From the NCBI GenBank assembly GCA_907163345.1, contig CAJQUN010000024.1:2790001-2854000 (forward strand): a stretch of DNA of 64,000 nucleotides, written 5' to 3'. Origin of the DNA: Haberlea rhodopensis (taxonomy: Eukaryota > Streptophyta > Magnoliopsida > Lamiales > Gesneriaceae). The position numbers and the translations under genes were made by a program. Each line of letters opens with the position of its first letter. The first letter of the stretch is position 1. Under the pieces are notes generated by a model. It made no database searches. It was not told the DNA's origin and saw nothing but the letters and a program-made list of their open reading frames with translations. Shown here in pieces: positions 1-11,000 of the stretch.

Positions 1-510
1 AGAGTTTATGGGGGATTATGTTGAAAAATTTATAGACATTATACTAAAATTACGAAGCATGTAACGAGAATTCCTCCTTTTGATAAATGTATGCACTGAT
101 GATAATGACAAAAGCACTAATGACGAGATTAGGAGTCGGGGCCTTACATTATTTGTATTAGAGCTGTGGTTAGCTCTTGGGTTGTTTAAGGCCAAGAGAT
201 TTGTTGAGAAAACTGAATAGCACGTTATTTTACATGATTGTAGTTTGGCATTTGTGTGGTGCGATAATTATATGCTTCTATGCGTATTTTAAGATATGAA
301 GTAATGGAGAATTGTGTTCTTGCTAACCATTGTGGTTACAGGATCGTATGGAATACGATAAATGTAATATTGAGCGATAACCGTGATGGTAACGAACATA
401 CCCACTAAAGTGGTATTGTTTGAAGATTACAATAAGTGGGTAACTATTTAAATAGTATATCATCGATTGAATGTGTGATAGTAATGATGTTCGGTTAAAT
501 TAAGTGATCT
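1..510 (+). mobile_element. Decayed Del/Tekay-type Gypsy LTR end plus primer-binding site
   Basis: Positions 141-173 read as a degraded copy of the LTR/primer-binding-site junction seen intact at 53,005-53,040 in this window: ccttaca, then a mutated initiator-Met tRNA site (ttgtattagagctgtgg against tggtatcagagcagtgg), then gttag. Downstream sequence up to about 360 still recalls the leader before the gag ATG of the intact element, including a ...gtggttacagg... stretch. No reading frame survives. It lies within the GCN1 intron that leaves the window on the left. The assignment is an inference from local similarity to the intact element. Confidence 0.42.
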
Positions 511-540
511 ATTAACGTGTATTGACAGGACTTTTTTGAC

Positions 541-1275
541 AGTGAGAAGAGATGACAGATGGGAGTGGAGACACGAAACGAACAACAGTTATTATGCAGC
601 GTCAGCTTATCGGTTATTGCAGGATGGAACTAATCCGACAAAGGATACTCAACCAGCATTTGAATTCATTTGGAACAATCATCGGCTAACAAAGTATCCA
701 CTTTAGCTTAGAGGATTCTATGTGACCGTACTCCTACAGAAGTTAATCTTCATAGTCGAAACATAAACACAGACCAATTAACGGATTTGTGCGAATACAG
801 CCATGATCAAGAAGAAACAACTAATCATAGTTTTTCTATTGTGACAAGTCTTATTCATTATGGATGCAAAGTATGAGTGGTTGGGATTGTAACTTGTTCT
901 TCCTAATGATTCCCATAACCACCTACGGCAACCTAAAGGCATGTGGACGTCTAACAAGGGCTTCGAAGAATGGATAACAATTTGGCAAGCTGTGATTTGG
1001 ACAATTTGGTTGGAAAGAAATAGAAGAGTTTTTACAAGTCCGACAGAAAAGAAGATAATGTATGGATTTTGTCAAATTTAGAAGTTGGTTCTGGATTAAA
1101 AATAGAATTTCAGGGAATTTCACTTATAGTTTTGATGATTGGATAAGGGAACTATTGTTTGTCTTTAAGCTTAGAAAGGGGAACTTTATGACGTTAAGTT
1201 TTATTTATAATTTTTTGAGTACGTCTTCTACTCCTTTAATAAATTTATTTTTCCTAACAAAATAAAAAAAAAAAG
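541..1275 (+). mobile_element. LINE 3' end remnant (zf-RVT tail and poly(A))
   Basis: Broken frames give pieces typical of the C-terminal part of plant L1-type LINE ORF2: an AAYRLL-like stretch near 590, a run with FIWNNHRLTK near 665, a Cys/His-poor zf-RVT relic, and IWTIWLERNRRVF at about 990-1035, which matches the conserved IWLERNRRIF block near the ORF2 end. The copy ends in an A-rich tail at 1258-1275. Endonuclease and reverse transcriptase domains are absent, as expected of a 5'-truncated LINE. It is intronic in GCN1 and antisense to it. Confidence 0.62.
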
Positions 1276-1289
1276 AAAACAAGAAGCAT

Positions 1290-2914
1290 GTGGGGTGTAA
1301 GTGTGTATTTGCTATCGAATACAGAGCAGATGGAAGCATTGAAAGATATAAAGCAAGATTGGTGACCAATGGAGTACTCAAACTGCTAGAATCGACTACC
1401 AGGAGACATTTGCTCCTGTAGCAAAGTTAAACACAATGAGGATTTTGCTATCATTAGCTGCTAATCTGGATTAACCATTGCAACAGCTAGATGTGAAGGA
1501 TGCATTCTTGAATGGGGATCTCATTGAGGAGGTGTATTAGGGAGATAATCAAGTTTGCAGTTTGAAGAAAGCATTTTATGGCCTTAAACAATCTCCGAGG
1601 ACATGGTTCGATAAGTTTGGCAATTCCATTAAGAGAAGTGGGTACACTCAAGCTCAAACATATCATATACCCTATTTTGCCGTCACTCCATGGATGGAAA
1701 AATAACTATTTTAACAGTATATGTGGATGATTTTATTGTGACTGGAAATAACCTTGAAGATGCAGAAGAATTGAAGAGATTTTTGGCCACTGAATTCGAG
1801 ATTAAGGATCTTGGACCTCTGAGATACTTCTTGGGAATCGAAATAGCACGAAGCAAATTGGGAATTACTATATCACAAAGAAAATATACACTGGATCTAC
1901 TGAAGGAAACAGGCATGATGGGCTTTAAGCCTGTAGAGACACCTATGGAACGAAACTTGAAACTTGGACTCGGTGAACGAAAGAATGGTGTTGATCGAGA
2001 GAGCTATCAACGGTTGGTAGGAAGGTTGATTTATTTATCTAACACAACACCTGACATTGCCTCGTTGTAAGTGTTGTTAGCCAATTCATACATTCCCATG
2101 TAGCCAACATTTGGAGGCAGTGAGAAGAATATTAAGGTATCTCAAAGGGAATCCAGAGAAATGTTTGTTCTTTGGAAGGAAGGAACAAAAAGGTATTGAA
2201 GTTTATGGGCAAGAACAGTAATAGATCGAAGATCTACTACCGGGTATTGTACTTATGTCTGGGAAAATCTTGTAACTTTGAGAAGCAAGAACAATCTAGT
2301 TGCTCGAAGTAGTGCAGAGGCATAATTTAGAGCGGCTGCCGAAGGACTTGTGAAGGCATATGGATAAAGAGAGTCATGGAAGAGCTAAAACTGCCAAGTG
2401 ATGAAACTATGAGACTCTACTGTGATTGGCACTAGGCAGCAATAAGCATTGGTCACAACCCAGTGCACCACGACAGGACAAAGCATGTTGAAATTGATAA
2501 GCACTTCATCAAAGAGAAAATAGAAGATAGAAGTGTGTGCATGACCTATATTCCATCAGGGTGTCAAGTGGCAAACATTCTAACAAAAGGCCTGTCAAGG
2601 GCTACGTTCGAACAATTAACCAGCAAGCTAGGAATGATCATATATATTCACTAGCTTGAGGGGGAGTGTTGGAAATAAGATTAAGATTAAACCTTATGTA
2701 TTTTATTCTTATCAGTATGGTGCATCTTTATCGTTATTTTTATTGTTAGGATTAGGAGATAGAATTAGAAGAGACCTATATGCTATAGAATTAGTGATTT
2801 CCGGTTCTTAGGCTAGATGATTAGGTCGGTTGTGTCATGAATAAATATTAAGAACATTGTTCAATAAAATCAGGGAAAATATTTCTCCTCTCCTATTTAT
2901 TTTTATTTTTAACA
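1290..2914 (+). mobile_element. 5'-truncated Copia retrotransposon (RT, RNase H, 3' LTR)
   Basis: The relic starts directly inside the reverse transcriptase (ADGSIERYKARLV near 1328) and abuts the LINE poly(A) tail at 1275. Copia RT motifs follow: FAPVAKLNTMRILL near 1410, DVKDAFLNGDL near 1490, YGLKQSPRTWF near 1580. An open piece at 1690-2070 carries the YVDDFIVTG catalytic box and the RYFLGIEIA block. RNase H ends near 2650 with DRTKHVEIDKHFIKEKI and ANILTKGL. A purine-rich tract ttgagggggag precedes a 3' LTR. Several stops and frameshifts make it non-coding. No gag, protease, integrase or 5' LTR is present. Confidence 0.85.
2667..2914 (+). repeat. 3' LTR of the 5'-truncated Copia
   Basis: The LTR starts TGTTGGAAATAAG immediately after the polypurine tract ggggag and ends ...TTTTTAACA, about 248 bp, with the expected TG...CA ends. 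No 5' partner exists in the window, so neither a target-site duplication nor an age can be derived. Confidence 0.7.
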
Positions 2915-3202
2915 GTTCCTATTCGGCTAGAGTCGATTTCTTTGTACATTTAGTTTGATGCATACAAATAAAATAAGTTACAGCCTAAACCATAAATTAT
3001 CAGTTAAACCAGCAGATATCGAAATAATTGCAGGGTTTGAGAAGCACAATATAGACTGATGAAAGAATCAACAGTACGTCTCACATCTGAGAAGTATCAA
3101 GGAAAAATATAAATTAACTAGTGCTCAAATATTATAAAATAAAACAAAAAACAAATTGACACATTGTACTATGGGATAATGACAATCCAGTAAATCTTGT
3201 AC

Positions 3203-5055
3203 CTTTTCTGTATCATGCAAAGCAAGCCAAATGCTGGTTGCAACCTCCACATTTTCAGGTATCGAACAATTGGAGACAGCAGGAATGCACCTGACAGCAT
3301 TTAAGCAAGCCATTCTTACATGAATATCTTTTGCATAAATACCGCGTAGAGCCTGTCAAAAAGAACGCAAAATAGAATTAGCATGGAGGCAATAGTGACA
3401 GTCTCTCAAAGTGGACAAAAAGTAAGGCCATACAGGTGCCACTTCATCTGGTTGCAGACCAAGACACAGTTCATTTAATGCTGGCCCAATAGATGTTTGA
3501 TAAGCAGGGGCAACACCTAGAACATGGTACAGAACCTGAAGAATACATCATGAGCAACATAAAAAACTAGAAATTGACAGCCACAGCGCAATGTGCTTTA
3601 ATAAGTGTGACCCTAACTGATAACATTCGAATCCTTGGCAGAGGTAAAATTGGATCCATGTGCAAGAAAAGTATCTTGAGGACATCATCGTGAAGACCTG
3701 TCTTCTTGGGACTCAGGAGTATCCTTTCAATTACCTGCAAAAAAGAAAGATAGTAAATAATTGTATAATATAATGAAAGATAATTACAAATTAATGGGAT
3801 AATTACCGGAAAAATAAACGCAAATGAGTCCACTGGAAGTGGTCCAGATTTGCAAGAAACGGATAAACCGTCGACTAGTCGATCAAAAAGACTCAAATAA
3901 GGTGTTCCATTGCCCTCTCCTTCGCCAACAGGTGGAAGTAACTCCCACAAGATATTAATTTCTCCTATGGAAATTAGTCGTAATGCAGTTGCAATTTCAA
4001 GAGCCCAATTGCAAAGAGGATCAACAGTGCATTTTGAAAGTTTTGTCAAGGAGTCAAAGGCAGCTCCACCAACAATTGGTGAACGCAGCAAAGAATTGAC
4101 CAACTTAACCTGAAAATATATAGTATTTAAAAAGATACAACCGCATTAGGTAATAGAAACACATTCTCATGAGCTAAAAGTTATAGAAGTTTCGACCAAA
4201 AAATATGTCATAGCATGTCGTTAGTCCATGCCAAGGTAAATCTCAAAGAGAATTCTACACAAAAACATGAGGCAATCAGCAGCATCGCACAATCTCACAA
4301 CTTGAAAAAATCCTTGTTATAATCTCGAACGCTACTAAACTAAAATCACAAACAAATATTTTAACAGATATCTTAGAACAAGTTATCTGTAAAGTTAATG
4401 TCAGGACTAAAATAAGGATCTAGCAGACAAGGATTAAAAGAAATTGAATTCATAAAAGAACACTAACCCCAGAAGGAAGTTGACTGTGCATAAAAATAGG
4501 ATTAGCTAGGGCAATTTCTCCCAAAGCTTTCAGTATCAAAGAAATATGCTGCTGCACAGCAACGACCTTTTCACGGATTTGTCCCTCTTCCATAAGCTGC
4601 AATTCACGCGCTTCTTCTTTTGCAGTTTTTGTTTTCTCTGGAAAAATGAAAAGACGAGGAAAAAGTATACTTTAACAGAAAAATGTGACTAAAGTGGCAC
4701 AATAAGCAAGAGAGAAGAAAGGACTTGCCAGGTTTCTTGATCGATTTTGCAGAATCTTTTTTCCCAACACCAGCAACCTCTTTATTTTGTGTGGCCCGTC
4801 TTGCAGAATGATTAGAGCTGACAACAGTTTGATTAGAGCTTGCTTGGTCCTGAAATTATACATCTAGTTGTTAGAATCTGACTTGTAAACATCAAGAATA
4901 TTTTAATTTACAACTTCACAACATATTACCATGCCGTCATCATTATCATATACTCGGAAACGGCCTTTCGCTTGTCTCACATTCTTGGAGACAACAGACT
5001 CTGCAACATAAAGACCTCGCTCACTCGAAAGCATTCCCTCGGGCGTATAAAAGAT
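3203..5055 (-). CDS. GCN1: GCN1 exons 16-22
   Basis: Exons 4930-5055, 4729-4849, 4468-4637, 3807-4109, 3618-3734, 3434-3535 and 3203-3352. Landmarks: IFYTPEGMLSSERGLYVAES, a Lys-rich linker GVGKKDSAKSIKK, EKTKTAKEEAREL, LRSPIVGGAAFDSL, CNWALEIATALRLISIGE, LHDDVLKILFLHMDPILPLP, VLYHVLGVAPAYQTS and ALRGIYAKDIHVRMACLNAV. Exon 17 leaves through a GC donor. The intron after exon 22 is at least 3.2 kb and runs out of the window. Confidence 0.92.
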
Positions 5056-8000
5056 CTGATATGGTGCGAGAACATTAGCAAACAAGAGTTTGGTCACCAA
5101 ATATATTTAACAAGAAGAATCATTTTGTAGAATTTTAAGAAAAAGAGTCTGTAATCTTTTTTTGTTTTTTTTTTTTTTTGTTAATTTCAAATAATACAAG
5201 AGGTCAAATTTATATAAGAACGCTGAGAATTGTTTCCCTTGATCTACTGAATAGCTGCTCACTAGGCTAATCAATTTAAACAAATTACAATCGGCTAAAA
5301 ATGGATTGGAAACTAGTTAGGTTGATAACTAAGTAGCTAGTAAAATAGTAAGAAATAAGGATTTCTAACACTCCCCAAGCTGGGTGATAGATGGTCCTCA
5401 CAACCAACTTGGTGTTCAAATCCTCAAAGTTTGACCCCGGTAGAGCCTTGGTTAGAACGTTCGTGATATAGCATTTCATAGGCATGTAGTACAGTAGAAT
5501 TATCCCATCTACTATGTTCTCTCTGATAAAATGGCTATCAATTTACACATGTTTAGTCGGTCGTGAAGAACTGAATTTTGGCAATGCTTACTGAGGCTTG
5601 ATTGTCACATAACATGTGTAAACACTATTCATAAAGAAAAAAGAATAGCAGAATTTGTTCCCTTGATCTAATGAATAGCTGTTCACTAATCAAACAAATT
5701 ACAACGGCTAAAAATGGGAAACTAGCTATGGTGATAATCAAATAGCTAGTAAAATAGTGATAATAGGCGGTAATCGCAGCCAACTTTGTGATCCAATCCT
5801 CAAAGTTTGACCCTGGTAGAGCCTACACCAGTCAATTTGGCAAACCCCCAAACACGCAGGCCCACAAACCGTGACCCAAGCGGCTTGGGTGTGGCCTGCC
5901 TTCAGGAGGTTTGGGAAAATCCCAACCCAACCCAACCCAACCCGAAGTGGATTGCATGTTAGGCGGACGATAGAAAAAAATAGTAAAATAATAAAAAGTT
6001 AATTTATTTTTTTGTATTATGCATAGAGAAGGTAACCCTAGTGAGAGAAAATTTGAGCGGAGAGGCAAATAAACAACCAAACCCTAACCCTATCCTCCGC
6101 CATCACTTTCGGGCGCGACCCAAACCTCTAACCCATATCCTAACCTTTTCCGAGAGAGAGAGCGTCTTCCCCAAGTCTCCAAATAAATCCACTATGGCAG
6201 TATCAGACGAAACCCAGGGGGCCGGACCCAACTCATAGGCAGCACAAGATTCCAGAGTATCAAAGACGATTCCATGAAAACACGGTCCCTTTCTTTTTAA
6301 CTAATTTCCCAGGGGATTGGCATCCTATTGAAATGCGATACTTTTCAGAAAGTGGTAGGTGTTAAGGAGGTATTCTTACCCATTAAACGGGACATCAGAG
6401 GAAACAAATTCGGATTCATCAGCTTCAAAGGAGATGTGGAGGTAAGCATAATACTGGCAGGGCTAAACCAAATTTGGATTGGATCCTATAAAATCAGAGC
6501 AAATCGGCCAAGGTTCGATAGAACATAAAAAATGGACAATACAAGCAGAAACCCTAATATACGAGATAACAACAAAATGTGTAATATCAACGGTACTTCG
6601 TACGCATAAATTACCATAGGACAACCTCAAGCTCATGCCAAGAATACTTGGGTCAGAAATCCTAATGAAGGGTCGGGATTAGTTATGAACACAAAAGATG
6701 AGGAAATGGATTGGATTGAGGGTTGTCTTCTACGTAAACTTCACAAACCAGAAGATAGAATGCGAGCCCAGCAAGAACTCATCCTTAACGGAAATGGAAA
6801 TTCAAGAATCATCCCCTTGGGCGGACCTATGGTCCTGATACATGATGACAAAAAGGAAAACTTAGAGGAATTATTCAAGGAGGAGAATGATTGGCTTGGT
6901 TTAATGAACTCAGCTTGTGGAACAAATCTATGAGCATTCCAACTCGAGAGGTTTGGATCAACTGCTTAGGCATTCCGGCACATGCATGGGATGCTTAACT
7001 TTATGAGTGGATCAATTTTATCACATGTTACCGTTGATTTGGTCACGTACGACGTAGGCACAGCAATCGAGTGGAGTCCATGGATTTCGGCCATTTCATA
7101 AGACCGAGTTTACGACCGAAGAATACATGGCTAGAAGTTATACGCAAAGGTTGGAGTCAAGAGGATTGAAGAGGATATTCTGACCGATATAAGAGATTGG
7201 AGAAGACGGACGCACGTGTTCGATCCGACTTGATTATCTCTATTGTTCATGAGCCTATCCCAATTCATTGGAATTAAAGGCTTAATTGTTGTTGTTATGT
7301 ATCATGAAGAGTTCTTGGATTGTGGAAGTCCTTGACGCCAATGTATGCACGTAAGAGGAATGAATCATGGATTTTTGAGCTGTACAGAGAAATTTCGCAT
7401 GTTTCCAAGGTGTCTCTCGAGCTATCCGTTGCAGTGGGTAATTAGAATCCCGATGGGAAGAGCTAGCACATTATGAGCCACTTAGTGCCTTTCCAACTGA
7501 AGCGGCTGATCTTGATGGAAAACAACTCAACAAAAAACATATATAAATTTTTGATGGGATTAAAACCGGAGTTTTAAATTCTTCGAAGTCATGTTTTAAA
7601 CTCATCCCCTATGCTTTCTTTATATGAGGCGTTTGCCACCATTGATAGAGACGAGCGTACAGAGAATTATGCTAGTCTGTTTAGCGAAGAAAGCAAGTTC
7701 CAGCGTTGTACCTGAGCAAATGGCCTTCGCCAATGCAACTGGACCTCAACCCCCTTGGAACATATTTTTGTTCCCCTTGTCAAAGCCCTACTCATACAAG
7801 AGATTCGCCGCTTCAAGCTCGGTCCAGGGATTCGGGAGAAATTTGCAAAAAACAAAGGGAAAGACCCTCGGCCCACAGCTGCAATTGTTGATACCATTCC
7901 AGGGCCCGTCCTTACAGAATTCACCCAATTTCGGGATCAAATCAATAGGATGAGTCAGATTCCATTGGCTAATATCTCCAGACTAATATACAGCACAGAT

Positions 8001-11000
8001 TGGCCAAACCCACTGAACTTTTTGCTTCAGGTACTCATGCAGCTCTCAATGTCAAGTGTAAGACTTCTAAATGGGTGCTGGATTCCGGAGTTAATGATCA
8101 CTTTACGGGTGAGTCAAAACTGTTTTCTTCCGCTTTAACCCCAGTAACCGTTCAGTGTGTCTTGCCGATGGATCTATTTCACATATTCAAAGTAAGGGTG
8201 ATATTGATCTTTCATCAGTTTAATACGTACCCAATCTGACATAAAATCTTCTTTTAGTTAGTCGCTATGCTAAGGATCTCAGTTGTACAGTGATTTTTCT
8301 TGTGATGATTGCATATTGTAGGATCATATTTCGAAGAAGATTTTTGGCAAAGGATATGAGAAAAATGGCCTTTGTTACTTCGGGCGACAAATGTCTCTCA
8401 GTCTCTTCCAGTTCTCAGCCCACAGAGTCTACCTATTAGGGCTTTTTGTCAGCCATCTTCAGTAAAATCAATGTCAACTCTGTCTATGGCATGATCTTTT
8501 ATGATATGTCAATCTTAGATATCTTTGTATTTGTTTCCCAATATTAATACTGCTTGCCAAAAATTTCAATTCCATAGTGAAACTTGTGAATTATCTAAGC
8601 ATGTTCGTACAATTTATATTTCTCGTATACACAGTTCACCTATAGCAATTGATCTTGTTCACGCAGATGTTTGGCGTCCGTCTCCTTTCACCGCTCTTTC
8701 TAGGTATCTATACTATGTCACCTTTATAGATGACCATACCCGATGCACCTGGCTTTATCTCTCAATTCACCATTTTTCCCCAAATGATCAAACTCAATCG
8801 TGTTATTTGTGTTCTTCAGTCTAATAATGGAGGAGAATATGCTACCGATGCACTTCGGTCCACTCTTAATAAACAAGGAATTTTGAAACAGCTTATGTGT
8901 CTATATACTCATGAGCAAAATGGTGTTGCCGAAATAAAAAAATCGTTCAATATCCATCATCTCATCTTTGGGAGCACTTGCTTTGTCCAAAATAAAAGTT
9001 CTCATCATACAAAATTGGATGAAAAAGCTATCAGGTTTGTCCTTCTTGGCTATTCTATTCAATCTAACGGGTATCGATGTTATGATCATGTCGCTTGATA
9101 CATGAATAATACCTTAGATGTTGATATATTACATTCCCCCAATATCCCTCTCGTACTCATCATCCTCCTGATCGACATGGATTTCCAAGTACTAAACATA
9201 TATTTCACAATGTCTTTATATCAGGTCTTTCAGACTCATATCGTTCTTTTATTCTCAAGTTGCCTCAATCCCTATTCCTCGTACCGTGTCAGAAGCTCAT
9301 TAGAATCCTACGTGGGTTGGTAGCGGTCATGACTGAAGAAATTACTGCTTAGTACTCTCCAGACAAATAATACTTGGGACTCGTCCCCTTACCCCAAGGA
9401 GCAAAAACAGTGGGATGCAAATGGGTCCTTACCATCAAATTCCTTGGTGACGGGTCCATTAATAGATATAAAGTTCATCTTGCTGCTAAAGGTTTCACAC
9501 AGGTACCTGGCCAGAACTTCAATGCCACTTTTTCTCCTATTGACAAATTGACTACTATACGGGTGCTCATTTCGCCGTCTCTCAGTCTTGGGATCTCCAT
9601 CAGTTAGATGTCAAGAATGTCTTTTTGAATGGGGATCTGCAAGAAACAAATAACACGAATCATCATCCTAGATTTCGGCTGAGGGGGAGTATTATGGGAA
9701 AGTATGTTTACTCAAAGAATCAAATTATGGGCTCAAACTGTCTCCACGAGCGTGAGTCGGTAATTCAACGAAGTAATTTCTGATATGAGATTTGTTTAGT
9801 GACATTCTGATCATACATGTTTCATTCGCCATAATACCAATAATCAATGCATAATTCTGTCAATTTATGTCGATGATATTACTATTACAGGCAATGACGT
9901 TTATGGAATTATTAAGATGAAAAGGGATCTTGGCAAATGCTTTGATGTTAAAGATTTGGGACAATTGAATTATTTTCTTGGGATTGAGGTAACCCGATAC
10001 GTGAAGGCATATATCTTTCTCAGCGAAAATATGTACTTGATCTTTCACAAGACACAGGAATGCTAGGATCTCGACCACCATCAACTCCTATGGATCTTAA
10101 TGTCAAAATTGTACCAGAATGTGGTGATCTTCTACCAGATGCATCCACCTATCAACGACTTGCAGGATGTCTCATTTATCCCACCAGCACAAGACCTAAT
10201 ATTTCCTTTGTTGTTAGTGTTGTAAGTCAATTTATGTATGCCCCACGCACATCTCATCTTGTTGCAGTCCATCATATTCTTTGGTATCTCAAGATATCCC
10301 CAAGTTGGGGTTATGCTTTGAGAGAAGAAGACAAACAAGCCTATCTAGCTTTACAGATGCTGATTATGAGGATCTAAGAGTGATCGTCGATCCACATCCG
10401 GTATCTAAACTTTCCTTGGAAATCATATCTTATCATGGAAAAGTAAGAAACAAGTGGTTCTCTCTCGGTCATCTGTTGAAGCTGAGTATAGAGCAACGGC
10501 TCAAGGTACTCGTGAGCTTATTTGCCTTCGCTCTCTACTACCAGAAATTGGTTTTCCTATCACGCAACCATCTGCATTATTGGATAATAAGAAAGCCAGC
10601 TATCATGCTTGCCTCTGACTCAGTTCTTCATAAGCGAACGAAGCATATAGAAGTGGATATTAATTTTATCAGGGATAATGTTCGAGCCAGAATTATTACT
10701 CCAAACTTTGTTCCCTTCTTAGCTCAGATTGCGGATGTGTTTACCAATGCTGTGGTACCATCTTTACTCAAGTCTTCACTAACTCAACTGACAATTAGGA
10801 TGTTTAACATCCAAACCCAACATATAAGCAAAATTCGGCATGCCTTTATCCAATATTCCTTCTTAAAGCCACCCCCAAAGAGAAGAAACTCAATTTGCTT
10901 CCAAGCTTTCCAATTTATTATCAGCCAAGTGGATACCATTGTTGGCAACAATTATTTCATTGAACCTAGGCAAGAGGAATAAAAACCTCAGGGTTCCAAC

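Noticed and set aside
4720..4735. Canonical GT donor (ggcaa|gtcctt) for GCN1 exon 17
   Set aside because: It puts the next exon out of frame; the GC donor three bases earlier keeps the conserved KTAKEEAREL frame.
9650..9700. ggctgagggggagtatt as polypurine tract and LTR start inside the 7.3-10.8-kb Copia
   Set aside because: RT and RNase H continue beyond it in the right order, so it is coding sequence that happens to be purine-rich.
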